The notes under the pieces are model-generated. The model was given only the letters and a program-made list of their open reading frames with translations, was not told the DNA's origin and made no database searches. Positions 44,016 through 55,385 of a DNA stretch of 62,000 nucleotides are shown here, in pieces. The DNA is from Adiantum capillus-veneris (lineage: Eukaryota > Streptophyta > Polypodiopsida > Polypodiales > Pteridaceae). The position numbers and the translations under genes are program-made. Position 1 is the first letter of the stretch, and each line of letters starts with the position of its first letter. The stretch lies in the NCBI GenBank assembly GCA_014529385.2, contig CM043950.1:69870935-69932934 (forward strand), read 5' to 3'.

Positions 44016-44996
44016 TGTTTGGCGGATAAGTCAACAATGGCCAAACGGCCCAGTCAAAGATGCTATTTACTATTTTTAGTAAATACTAACGAGGCCAGAT
44101 GATGCGGATGTGAAGTAAAGATGAAGATGAAGCAACACAAGCTACAGATGCAGAGAAGAGTCAGAATTAACAACTATCCATGAAGTTACGGTCACAAGTG
44201 ACGGTCACTTAAGTTTTAGGATTTTCCGACAAATGACCACAAATGCGGATTGTAATCATGTTTTGGGCTCATTAAGAGTTCCAAGTTGTAAACATTGAGC
44301 TATATTTAGATCCTAGGCAGTGAAGATGGCAGATTAAGTGAGTCTAGCCATTTGGGCGCCCGGCCACTTCTAAAAAGTCTAGTGAGTATATAACTCAAAA
44401 TGCACAATCTGAAAGGGGATTCGGACTCACTTGAGATAAGCTTTGTGAAGAAGGAGATGGCTATGGAGTCCTTGAGCTCTCTACGCGCGCACATGGATGA
44501 ATCGGCTACATTCCAATAGCTAAACTCTAACCTCTTCTCTCTCATTTGCTCTTGGTGTAATCAATGCCTCGATTAATCAAAGATTAGTGGCTGATTTTGT
44601 GATTAATCTCTCTCTTTTTCATGTTTTCCTCTTGATTAAGCATGCTACTAAGTGTGTGTAGGATTGTGTAGAGTGTTGGTGCCCGATGTGGTCATTCTAT
44701 GCTAATCTATGCTCATGGTTTGTTTGATTATAGTTGGATTAGTGGTTGGTTAGAGAGTAGTGCGTGATTAAGCTTGTGTGTGAGAGATTAGGCCGAATGG
44801 TAGAGTTAGTAGTGTGCTCACTCCTCGTAGCATCATCACACCCGCTCCGTAGCTTTCTTTGTGTGTAGGTCTCACCTCCTAATCCTCCGTTTGGCACGCA
44901 CAACGCCACTTGTGTGTTTCCATGCCCTAGCCGGATCGTGCTCCTCGGATTGACATTATGTTGATTTTCCCCCTATGCTAGGATGACGACCCAACA
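44016..44996 (+). repeat. 3' LTR of the young element
   Basis: Same length as the 5' LTR. Differences seen by eye are near 44105, 44317, 44323, 44346, 44591 and 44966 (six substitutions, no indels). Confidence 0.96.
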
Positions 44997-45249
44997 TGTG
45001 GACAAACTACCATCTATTGATATCGTAAATAATAGAAGAATTACAAGGGAATGTTACAAAAGTGCATCCTGATCTTTAGTTTGGCTATATTTCTTAGCCT
45101 TGCTGCTCATATTCCTTTTCTCCTAGGCCATGTTGTGTGTGATATGCATTCAAGATGTAGGCCAATGGTATGGGCTTTGGGCCTTGTTTCTTCTCTGGAT
45201 TTGCTCCAATGCTTGCTAATATTTGATGAACTTTTTTTTTTCCTTTTTT

Positions 45250-46440
45250 GACATGAAAGCCATGTTCATAGGGTTTAACAATTCAATGGCCGAGTAGGCC
45301 ACTTTAGTACAAGCCATGGTATCTATGCCCACAATGTGAAAATTATGGTATAGAATACCTCTTTAAATGTCTGCATGAAAGAGGAGTGTAGAAAAATGAC
45401 TCTTGCAAAAAATAAATAGTGGATTTCCTTTGTGTGTTTTTGTAAGAGATCATATTATAAACCCTTACTGCCTTCTAAGAACAACATCCATGGTACATTT
45501 CTCCCTTAGATCTATCGAATGCCTCTAAACATGTAAGATTCGTCTTGGCTATTTTGATTGACATGGTACATTGAGCAAGATTGGAAGTTCCCATTAGGGA
45601 TTTCACCATATTGTCCTTGTTGAGCACCCCGTCTTCCAATTTCTATAGCAATGGGGTAATTAACCCAAGTGGTCCTTGTCTTAATCAATCTTGATCACTT
45701 GCACACTTTGGGCATTGGAAAAAAGAGGTGATCCTGCATGATCTCATTTGGTGCATTTTTCCATTGCTCATATTCTTCTCTCAAGATGTCTTGACGTAGC
45801 TCTCTTTCTACCTCGATGCTTAATGTAGTGAGCACAGCCATGGTACTAATCTCCGCATGTGTGAGCGGTTCTTCTTGTACTTCAATTGCATCTTTAAAGG
45901 TTGAAGAATCAGGCTCAAAGGTCTATTCCTTCTCTATTTGTTAAGAAATTGTTTTTTGCCTCATCTTCTTTGGCATGTCCTTCCCCTTAATGTCCCTCTT
46001 TGGCTTTTTGTAGTTGTGCTTTGAGATCCTCGATCTCCTTTTGCATATGTTCTTCTTTTATCATATGTTGGAGTGTAAGATCTCTTATACTCCTTAGATC
46101 TAGCTATAATTCTATTTTTAGCTATGTTTTTCTCTTTCATAAGGCTGCATAATCTTCATCTCTACTAGATAAGTTAGCCACTATGTGATTCTTAAGTGAT
46201 ATGCCTTATACTTCTAGCCATTCTTCAACAAGCCAAAGCTATATGTTGTCAAGTTTAAGCTACAACTTGAACTTCACTTGATCAAATGCTTCTTGTTGTT
46301 CATTGTAGGTTACATGTATAGCTTCTAACCACTCCACTATTGCCTTTGTTTTATTTTCTTGCTTATCTAGAAGGACATATTTAAGAATTTTGAGAAAAAG
46401 GCACAATTTTGGGACAAATCTTATATCTTGAAGCTACTTC
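45250..46440 (-). pseudogene. Decayed coiled-coil coding sequence, unrecognised
   Basis: Minus-strand pieces include ENKTKAIVEWLEAIHVTYNE (about 46350-46290), HMIKEEHMQKEIEDLKAQLQ followed by KAKEGH and a stop (about 46067-45990), then DSSTFKDAIEVQEEPLTHAE and RELRQDILREEYEQWKNAPN (about 45900-45750). The Glu/Lys/Leu pattern indicates helical, coiled-coil structure. No known domain is evident and stops interrupt it. The young LTR element inserted at its left side. It may be part of another retroelement's accessory ORF. Confidence 0.45.
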
Positions 46441-46859
46441 AAAAGCTTTAGGTTTTAGCACCAAGAAAAAGTAACACAGGTTCATAGATAGGTGGCCATG
46501 TTAGAGATGACATGGAATGTCCTACATCAAGTATAGATGCCATATGCAAGTTTGGACTATGATCCTATCTGTTCTTAAGTTTTACTTACCTCAACATGTT
46601 ATTGAATAGCTTCGCTACATGCCATCAAGATGAAGATACCCAATTTGAGCACCAAGAGAAATTCACATAAACCTTAAAAGTGGTTTGTAGCTAGATAGCC
46701 ATGTTAGAGATGCTATGGAATGTTCAAGTCGAGTTTAGATGACATAGGCAAGTTTGGCTAATCTATTCTCAAGATTTATGCCAACCTGAAGACCATCCAA
46801 CATGTTATTGAATAGTTTTAATTACGTTCGATCAATATGAAGGAGCCAATTTGGCATAT

Positions 46860-47925
46860 TTTCAATGGAAAATCCATTAAGTCAACTTGGGCCTTTAATT
46901 GAGGTGAAAACACTTTTAGGAGGAGAAGGGCTGCGCGGGAAGAATGCAAAACCAAGACTTCTTGGTCCACACACAAGGCAGTTGAGGCCAAGGGCAGCAA
47001 GGGCAATCGTCACAGTTTCAGTAGATAAGCCAAAGAAGAGACAGAGACTGAAACTAAAGAAGAAGTTGATTGGGATGCTGACACAGATCACTACAGGAAG
47101 TCTTCACGACGACGAAGTCAAATTCCCAAGGTCTGAAGAAGTAGAGACAAGGCCGATCGGCATGATTATACTTCTTCATTGAAAATCTCTTTCCCAGTGT
47201 TCAAAGGAGGAAAGAAAGATGATCCAGATGTTCATATTCAAGCTTTTGAATAATATGCTAAGTTGAAGAATATTGATGAAGATGACTGGGGAGAATATTT
47301 TCCTCAGACACTGAAAGATGTAGCAAGGAAATGGTATTACCATTACCCAGCTTGCCAACTCAGATCATACAACAAATTGCTCAAGGATTTTCGCATGGAG
47401 TATTCAGGCAACAGGGGTGATGAGGACATCCTCTGCGAGCTAGATAAGATTAGACAAGGGAAATTTTCAGTGAACAGTTATGTCCAGAAGATCAAGGAGT
47501 TAACCAAACAGTTGCAGGAACCACCATTAGAAAAGAGGCTACACGCATGGTAGAAGCTTAGAGAACAAGAGGTACTTGCACCAACAAAGAAATTTAATGA
47601 TCTGGTGCAGAGATCTTTGAAGCTTGAATAGCAAGCTAAGAAGGAGAGAAGCCACAAGAAGAGGAGCTCTAGTAGTAGCAGTTCTTCCACTAAGAATTTT
47701 GATTCTAGTAAGACCTCTAGCAGCTCTGACAGCAGCTCAGATGAAAAGAACAAGGACAAGTCTAAGAAGGGGTCTTGGTCCAGGAAGATTGATGAAATGG
47801 CCCGGTAGATTTCTTAAATTAGCTAGACCAAACAACCAGTTAGGAGAATAAAAACCTGGTGCTCAAGGTGCAAAATCAAAGACCATGTTTCCTCAAGTTC
47901 TGATAATAACTCTAATCAAGATAGA
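46860..47925 (+). pseudogene. Gag of gypsy element D
   Basis: Near the start the sequence is MENPLSQLGPLIEVKTLLGG followed by a basic stretch. The capsid-like part begins FPVFKGGKKDDPDVHIQAFE and continues KNIDEDDWGEYFPQTLKDVA with RKWYYHYPACQLRSY. Next is DEDILCELDKIRQGKFSVNS, typical of Retrotrans_gag. After a Ser-rich, basic region comes WCSRCKIKDHV, a knuckle that has lost its last Cys. In-frame stops at 47251, 47629, 47806, 47815 and 47824 all fit former CAA or CAG codons. A frameshift occurs near 47180. Confidence 0.82.
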
Positions 47926-47929
47926 GAAG

Positions 47930-48400
47930 AAATTCATGTAAAAATATGTGAAAGAATTCAGAAACTGACAATTGAATTAGAAGCCAGCAGAAAAACTTTG
48001 CCTGAAGTAGCAAAATTCATCAGACAGCGAAGAAAGATTGAAGCCGATGCTAGAGCAATTGACCTTGCAGCTGTCAAAGATGATGAAGTGTCAGTAATCC
48101 AGGCAGACTACAAAGTCGGGAAACAATGGGAACCGCTATCCATTGTCATATTGGATGGAGGGGCAGGAGTAAACATCCTGGGACACACCTTCAACAAAGA
48201 ATGGGTATCACAAACTTGAAACCAGCACGTCGAATGGCCGATCACAGAGTTGTGTAGGCAATTGGGATGATAAAAAATATGCTGATAAGGGTGGGAAAAT
48301 AAAAGTTCAAGACCAGCTTCTTAGTATTGGATGTGCAAGGCGCATATAGGATGCTACTCGGACGCCCATGGTTGTGAACGGCACAAGCTGTTCACGATTA
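47930..48400 (+). pseudogene. Aspartic protease of gypsy element D
   Basis: The active-site strand reads PLSIVILDGGAGVNILGHTF, with D-G-G in place of D-S/T-G, as in remnant B. It is preceded by a Lys/Arg-rich helix (ARAIDLAAVKDDEVSVIQAD). After a stop at about 48220 the frame is hard to follow, but LLGRPWL-like text (GCTACTCGGACGCCCATGG at 48351) marks the end of the protease fold. Confidence 0.78.
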
Positions 48401-48889
48401 TGCCAATCAAACTCTGACAATACAAGGCTCCATTAGAAGAATTCAATTCCAGAAAAACAGCACTAGAAGCTGGAGGAAGGCACTACGACCAGAAGAGCTT
48501 TGCGAGAAGTATGGGGTAAGGAAGATTGAGAATATGCTGGCAACAATGAATATTTTTCCATTGACCGAGATAGATCTAAATGTAGTATTATTTGACAAGG
48601 ATCAGGTTGAAAAGCAAAGAAGTAATCTCTAGATCAATCCACTGAACTGAATCCTAGAGATAGGCCAGTTCAGCTAACTGGACGCCCAAAGAAACCACTT
48701 GAGTCCAAAGAAGAATTCTCAAATTCCAGTACACTAGCGGCCACTGAAGAAGTGCACTCTGAAGAAGTTACTGAAATTTAGAATGACAGTTCATGACTAC
48801 AAGGTCCGTCTTGGGATTATGCTGAGGAGTCAACCAAAAGGAAGGGAGGTGGAACTAATTCGTTGCTTTTATATGATCAAGAAATCAAA

Positions 48890-49695
48890 GAATAAAATTT
48901 GGGTTCTGAGGAAAGTCCTCGATTGATCAAAGTAAACAAGCATCTAAACCCAAGAATGAAAGAAAAATCCCGACACATGTTCCAGAAGTACAAAGACGTA
49001 TTTGCATGGGAACATACCGATCTAAAAGGTGTAGATCCAGAGGTTTGTCAACATAGAATACCTGTGAAGCCAGATGCCAGACCAGTGCATTTGCAACGGT
49101 AGAGAATGAATCCAAGCTATGCTAAGAAGGTCAAAGAAGAAATCGAAAACCTTCTAGAGGCTGGATTCATCACAGAAGTCGCCAGTAGTGACTGGCTATT
49201 CCCTATTGTGGTAGTGCCCAAGAAGAATGGAAAGCTCAAATTTTGTGTGGATTATTGAAAGCTAAATGCTCAAACCATCAAAGATCCTTGTCCATTACCT
49301 TTTACAGACATGCTTCTTGATGAGATTGCAGGCCATGAGATGTATAGCTTTATGGATGGCTATAGCGGTTATAATCAGCTCAAGATTGCTCCTGAAGATT
49401 GGAGTAAAACCACTTCTATTACTGAATGGGGTGCATTCATGTATCTAGTCATGCCATTCAGTCTTTGCAATGCTCCAGGAACATTCCAGCGTTGCATGAT
49501 GGAGCTATTCAATGAATATTTGCACCGATTCTTAGCCATATTTATGGATGACTTCCCTGTATTCTCAACAGAGGAGAAGCATTTATTATATTTAGATATG
49601 GTCTTCTAGAGATGTAAGGAAAAGAGGATATGTTTGAACCCATTAAATTCTATTTTTTTGGTCTGGAAAAAGGACAACTATTGGGGCATATAGTG
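48890..49695 (+). pseudogene. Reverse transcriptase of gypsy element D
   Basis: Blocks in order are YKDVFAWEHTDLKGVDPEVC, RMNPSYAKKVKEEIENLLEA, SDWLFPIVVVPKKNGKLKFC, YSFMDGYSGYNQLKIAPEDW and MPFSLCNAPGTFQRCMMELF. The catalytic box is AIFMDDFPVFS. Both catalytic aspartates remain. Stops at 49100 (after LQR) and 49256 (in the CVDYxKLN block, where R is standard) and at 49607 interrupt it. The end of RT, around 49610-49700, is frame-shifted. Confidence 0.9.
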
Positions 49696-49699
49696 TCGG

Positions 49700-50300
49700 C
49701 ATAGAGATGGCCAATGATAAAATCCAGTGTGTCCAGCAGGCCAAGGCACCTCGCACAGCATCAGAGTTAAGTTCATTCTTAGGATATATCAATTTTTATA
49801 GAAGATCTGTTCATATGTTTGCTTCCAAGGCATTACCTTTATATGAGCTCACAAAGAAAACCACCAAGTTCATCTGGACTACTGAATGTGAGGAGAGTTT
49901 TCAATGTCTGAAGAATGCCATTATCAATAAGCCAGTACTCCAACAACCGGATTGGGATGTTATTTTCCATGTGCATGTCGATGCTTTGGGATTGGCAATG
50001 GGAGAAATATTGGCTCAATCAAAAGGGAGGACTGATTATCCATTGTATTTTGTCAGTCGGAGATTCAGTCAGGCTGAACAAGGATATACTACTATGGAGA
50101 GAGAAGCCTTAGGAATGGTTTCAGTGCTACCAAATTTCCACATTACTTACTGGGCAAGCTATTTCATTTCTATGTGGATCATCAGCCATTATTATTTTTT
50201 ATTAACAAAGTTATTATTCAAGGAAGATTGATTAGATGGATGATGTTCCTGATGGAGTTTGAATTCCGCATGTTTCATAAGACCGATAAATCTCATTGTG
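49700..50300 (+). pseudogene. RNase H of gypsy element D
   Basis: RT thumb sequence (ELSSFLGYINFYRRSVHMFA) leads into WDVIFHVHVDALGLAMGEIL with the first catalytic Asp, then YPLYFVSRRFSQAEQGYTTM and EREALGMV with the Glu. After a frameshift near 50170 come MDHQPLLFFINKVIIQGRLI with the third Asp, and HCGADFLPRST, where the usual VADALSR reads GADFLPR and the Asp survives. Confidence 0.85.
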
Positions 50301-50389
50301 GTGCTGATTTCCTGCCCAGAAGTACTGATGGTTGCTCAAAATTATCCTTAAGAGATGAGCCAGTAGATGCAGAGCAGTTTCAGGTGACA

Positions 50390-51660
50390 GCTGAGGAAAA
50401 CACAAATCAAGAATGGTATGATGTATATCAGTTCCTTTCCAAAGGAGGATTCCCAAAAAACTGGACTCAGAATCAGAAGAAGGCTCTGATTATTAAGAGT
50501 CTGAAGTTCACCATCATAGGAGGATTTCTCTATAGACTGGGAGTAGATGGGGTTCTTCGAAGGTGTCTATCAATGGAAGGAAGAATGCAAGTTATTTCTA
50601 AAGCACACGATGGGGATTTTGGAGGATATTTCTCCAATGATATTACTTATAAGAATATTTTCAAGGCTGGATTGTGATGGCAAACTCTGATATCTGATGT
50701 TTGAAGTTTTTGTAAAACTTGTGATATATGTCAGAGAATGGGCAGACCAACAGCAGCAGCTGATATGATTCCACTTACAATTCAACCACTAGGAGTATTC
50801 ATGAAATGGGGTATGGACTTCATGGGACCATTCAAGAAGGTCATCTGAAGGAAGAACCGGTATATATTGATGGCTACCTATTATGTCACCAAATGGGTAG
50901 AGGCCAAGGCTCTTCCAGATAACATTGTGAAGTCCACTGTTGTATTCCTATTTGAAAATATTATCTGCCACTATGGATGCCCCGTTGAGGTTGTGTCTAA
51001 TCAAGGGACACATTTTATTAATGATACCATGGATATTCTAATGGAAATGCTCTCAGTTAAGCACAGGAAGTCAACGCCAAATTATCCTAGGTGCAATGGA
51101 CAAGCAGAGAGCAGTAACAAAACCATCAAGAATATTCTCACCAAGATTGTGCAGAAGGAGTCACACCAATGGGATCTTAAGCTCCAGACTACTCTATGGG
51201 CCTACAAAACAGCTTATAAAGTCACCACTAGAATGACACCTTTCAGATTGGTGTATGGTACTGAAGTTGTAGTGCCTATGGAATTCATGATTCCCAGTCT
51301 CAGAATGGCGGTTGAGTATGGATTGGTTTTTAATCATAATCTCAAACATGGACTGGAGGCATTAGTGCAGTTGGATGAGTTAAGACAATGTGCTATGATG
51401 GAACAAGAGGTTGTTCAGCAAAGAAGAAAGCACTGGCACGATAGAAGAATCAAAGTTAGGGAGTTCCAAAAGGGAGACTTGGTTTTGCTCTATCAATACA
51501 AACTGGGCGCTAAGAAACCAAATTAAAGATAGCTTGGGCTAGTCCGTATAAATTCAACTGGGTGTTTTCCAATGGCACAGTAAGGTTGAAGGATTTATCC
51601 GGATTACTGCTGCCGGGTGTCTACCATAGGGCCAAGATCAAGCTATATTATTCTAATGAG
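50390..51660 (+). pseudogene. Integrase of gypsy element D with lost catalytic residues
   Basis: The single zinc-binding module reads GGFLYRLGVDGVLRRCLSME, then AHDGDFGGYFSNDITYKNIF and CKTCDICQR. The invariant His in GGHFS is Tyr here. In the core the first catalytic Asp is replaced by Tyr (MATYYVTKWVEA) and the second by Asn (VVSNQGTHFI). Only the Glu in NGQAESSNK remains. The tail has TRMTPFRLVYGTEVVVPMEF and KGDLVLLYQYKLGAKKPN, then a stop. It cannot be catalytically active even if translated. Confidence 0.88.
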
Positions 51661-51739
51661 AAAGCGACTTCCAGAGAAGAAGATACTAGCATTGTGGGTA
51701 CTGATGACCAGGAACTTTGAGAATGAGCCATTCTAAACC

Positions 51740-54700
51740 TCTTCCATGTACAACCCGTACCAGAACCAGTGATGGTGCCAGAAAAGTCTCAACGTGATAA
51801 AACAGTGCCAGTGGTAGAGTCAAAAAAGTGTCACAGTCAGTACCAGTTCTTATGGGGAAAAGGGCCAGTGGGAATGCATGTGATAATCATTAAAGGGAAC
51901 ATGGGAATTATTAGCCAATGCATGTATGCCACATCATCGACGGTGCACAAAACTCTAGGAACGATAAGTAGTGGAGCTTTTATGGTGCATACGCGTATAA
52001 CAGTAATGCGAGTGGGCATTCTTCCTCACAAATCTCCTGCGTGATGCCTACCTACTGTTATACACTCGCCATCACCAAGCTCTAAGGATTCTTCACTACA
52101 ACCACAAACCTTCTCGTCAGAAGAATCTGTTGATCATTGTCTGTCCCTACTCGACACACCTTGGAATATACAAGTAAGTCTTCTTCCTCTACAGACTTAC
52201 CGTCCTCAAAGTGTAACAATGTAGAGTTGTCCTCAGACGAAGAGGATCCAGGCAATCAATTAGCCCTAACTAGACAAAAGAGGAAGGCCACACAGGTGGA
52301 AGCCAATGGTTCGAAGAAACTAAGGATTACGTTGGCCAAAAGCACTGCTTTACTAAAGCAACTGGAGAGTCAGGTCAAGTCTTTGGCTACTAGAAAACCT
52401 TCAGCAGGCTAGACTTCAACCATACCTGAAGAACATACTCTAGCATAGACCAGTACTGGGAAGGGCTAGCAAGAAGAGGAAACTCTAGCAAACACTAGCA
52501 CTGGAAAGGGCCAACCAAAAACATCAAGTGCTGAACAGGTGGCGGTCAATGATAAGGGAAAGGGCTTAGCACCTGCTAGTCCAGCCAACAAAATTCCTTT
52601 CAGTGAATTGGCTTTATCCATAGCCAAGAAGGATAGAGTGCAGTAGTTACAACATAACCCTCTCAAAGGCCGACTAATTTTTCAAAAATTTGATTTGGCA
52701 ACATTACCATACATGGCTCCCGTTATGGTAGCCAGTCCAATCTGACCCAGCAAGAGTAGTTGATGGCTGCTTGGTGCTTATCCAATCATCATGGAACACC
52801 ATTGTCAATGCCTTAGGACAGATGATGGATGCATCAGTTTCTAATGAGCAGATGGCTAAGCTAAAAGAAGAACTAGAAAGTAGCTTGCAGCAGGTTCAAA
52901 AACTTCATAAGGATGTGGTTGCACAAAAACTCAGGCATACTATTGCTCAAAATTAGTCAGTAAGGACAGTTAATGAGCTGCAAACAAATTTGTTGAAGAT
53001 AGAAATAGAAAATCGGCAATTAAAGGAAGACAAGGCAGCAGTCGTAAGAGATGCTGATAGATTTCAGACTCTGCTTTGAATGTCAAAGCAAACAGACTTC
53101 AAAGAACTGTTGACGGCTCACACTGCAGTAAAGGCTTCCCTTATAGAGAGATATATTTATAATAATCTTGCTGATATTCTGAGTCCAGAAGGCAATGTCA
53201 CTTTGAATATGGACAATGTGAAGGCACTTATGGAGACTATGTAGAGTGATTTGCAAGAGAAGATTTCTGAATATAACACAACATTAGCAAATCATGCCAT
53301 CATAGATTACATCAATCAGCAAAATGATCCTGATGAGGAAGAAGAGAAGGATGAGTAAGGGGAGGACAACCCGGCCGACAAACCTGATGATGATGATGAT
53401 GACTTTCCTCCTTCCCCACCTTCAGGCTCTGGAACTGGTGGATCAGTTGCCACAGGGGACAGTCAACCCAATAAAGACCAGCGAGACCAGCTCAAAGACC
53501 AGCCAGACCAGTAGTCTGATGATCAGCAGCAAGGCAGTGGGCAGCACAGTCAGGGCAACACTGGAGATTCTCCAATACACCAATCACGACACATTCCAGA
53601 CAGCAAAGGAAAAGTCAAAGCTGTGATTGAGTCCTTAAAGGGTGATGAGCAGCACTCATTATAGCTCATCACACTAAACAAGAGATTAAGACATCAACAA
53701 GCTCTTATTACTAGGAAGTATTTGGAGGATGATACTCTGATCTCTGATCTGGAACGCTTTCAAAGGCTGTATGTTGGAGCCAGAGAAATGATTCAGCACT
53801 GGAAATCACATGCCTTCCATGATCAAGAATTGTTTCAATAGTCTGTGCATCCCAGCAGAATCCAGCTGCTAGAAAGGGTATCTGAGTGGACACTAACTTT
53901 TGATGATATGATAGTCAATCCACATTTGCAACTAAAGTAACTAAAGTCCATTGTAGACCGACATTCTCTAGCTCTTGAACTAGAGTCTACTGCTTGGCAA
54001 CAGGCCTACATACAACAGTATGAAGGAGGTTAGAACTCAGCTAAAAGAAGTTTTTCTTTAGATGCAAATTGCCAGAGGAGTTTTGGATCAAAGGGTGCAT
54101 TCCATCATTGAAGATCAATTTTCCAGCAGTAAAGGACCTCAGACTCAAATGACTATCAAAGAACAGGCAACTGCTCTCCGAAGACTCTTTCAACTCGTCC
54201 GAGTTACGAGGAAGATGATGCAGTAGGAGAACCAAGCTGTTCTTAATTTTTTGGAGTTTGTATCTAATTCTCCAGTTCTCCTGTATGCATTACCTGCTAA
54301 AGAGGCTGAACTACCTAGATTTTTCCCAGCTTTGTATCCTCAACATCCAGAACCAGTGGATCGGCTCACTTACTTCAGCATCACTAATGAACTCCAGGAC
54401 TGGTATGAGCGTGCCACTTTGGAATGGAAAACCTGGCAATCACTGATCAATGACGCCCTCAAACTGGATAGTGTCATGGATCTACAAGGAGAAATGCAGA
54501 GGATCAAACTCTGTATGGGACATTGGAAGATCCAGCTACATGGCTTAACAAAGATCACAAATCAGTTGCTTCAACTGACTGTGGAGTCTTCCAAGATCCC
54601 TGAAAAGGATATCACTGCTAAACAAGGACTGGGACCACAATACATAGAGATGGCTGAGATTCTCTTTGAAGCTAGAATTAAGACAAATCAGCCTCTTCCG

Positions 54701-55020
54701 CAGGGATGGATCCACACAGCCTCGCATTGTCATAAATTATCCAGAACCCGTCTAACAAAGGGTAAATGCAGTCTGTATGATCCCGACACCAAAACCTACA
54801 ATGCCCTCATGCCTTATGAATTTGAGATGTCCATTGAAAGGTAAGAGCAGCTTGAACAGGAGGCCATTTACAGACTTATCCAGAAGGACAATGCTGGCAC
54901 TGGGACTTTTAAGGCACCAACACAGAAGAAGGGCAAGAGGAAGTGGGTTGGAAGGATACTGGGTAGTTCCATCTCAAAATCAGACGGTGGATTTTCCAAT
55001 TAGGCACTGGAATCTCCTTG
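51740..55020 (+). pseudogene. Very long coding-like region after integrase, unknown function
   Basis: About 3.3 kb of mostly open sequence follows integrase. Segments are SSDEEDPGNQLALTRQKRKA at about 52225, a Lys/Ser/Pro region, LKEELESSLQQVQKLHKDVV with heptad spacing (about 52860), ENRQLKEDKAAVVRDADRFQ (about 53010), an Asp-rich DDDDDDFPPSPPSGSG (about 53385), SDLERFQRLYVGAREMIQHW (about 53745), and the 197-codon frame 54251-54844 with LELDSV-type helices and YDPDTKTYNALMPYEFEMS. Intervening stops are mostly TAG or TAA. I recognise no fold and see no membrane-fusion features. It ends 170 bp before the polypurine tract, so it belongs to the element. Confidence 0.6.
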
Positions 55021-55174
55021 GCTAGACACCCTTGGAATTACAACTATAGGGGTGTCAAGAATTCTATCATAAGGAACATCGGCCAACTCATGAGGAAAAT
55101 CATCCAACTCAGCAACACCAAATCAGAATCAAGTGGTGGATTTTTTCAATAATTTTGGAGTTATACCGAAATTC

Positions 55175-55385
55175 AAGAAAGGAGGGAAGGATGTAGAAGG
55201 CGAGGATAGTCCCAACAGGCTGGAACTGTCCCTTAAACGGTCGACCAGTGGGAGGTAGTCACACTTGCAGTAATTATCGTAGGCAGTTACTGCAGTAACT
55301 CTTGAGAGATATAAATAGGACCCGCTACATTGTTATCTTCAAAAACAAAATTGGAAAATCTCTACTTAAGAACACGAATGGTTTC
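55175..55385 (+). repeat. Polypurine tract and 3' LTR start of gypsy element D
   Basis: AAGAAAGGAGGGAAGGA is followed by TGTAGAAGGCGAGGATAG at 55192. A TATAAATA box is at 55310-55317, as expected in U3. The LTR is cut short, because minus-strand chromodomain sequence begins at about 55386. Confidence 0.7.

Larger units (their letters stand above)
33950..44996 (+). mobile_element. Young intact LTR element with a novel ORF and no pol
   Basis: The LTRs (33950-34930 and 44016-44996) are both 981 bp, begin TGTTTGG, end CCCAACA and differ at about six bases. TGTGG stands directly outside each end (33945-33949 and 44997-45001), a perfect 5-bp target duplication. The primer-binding site and polypurine tract sit in the right places. 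The 9.1-kb interior holds a long non-coding leader and one long coding region (39208-42935), but no protease, RT, RNase H or integrase. It is non-autonomous for reverse transcription and integration, yet near-identical LTRs show that it moved recently. The primer-site type is that of Tat/Athila gypsy elements, which are the likeliest helpers. Confidence 0.96.
46860..55385 (+). mobile_element. Ty3/gypsy element D, nearly full length but decayed
   Basis: Gag (46860-47920), protease (47930-48400), RT (48890-49690), RNase H (49700-50300), integrase (50390-51660), a long extra coding region (51740-55020), a polypurine tract and the start of a 3' LTR (55192) follow in order on the plus strand. No 5' LTR or primer site is visible before gag. 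Many in-frame stops are TAG, TAA or TGA at places where Gln, Arg or Trp is expected. Only one integrase zinc-binding module is present, unlike remnant A. Confidence 0.92.

Noticed and set aside
34240-44545. 80-codon antisense frame present in both LTRs of the young element
   Set aside because: LTRs are copied from one template at insertion, so presence in both says nothing about function.
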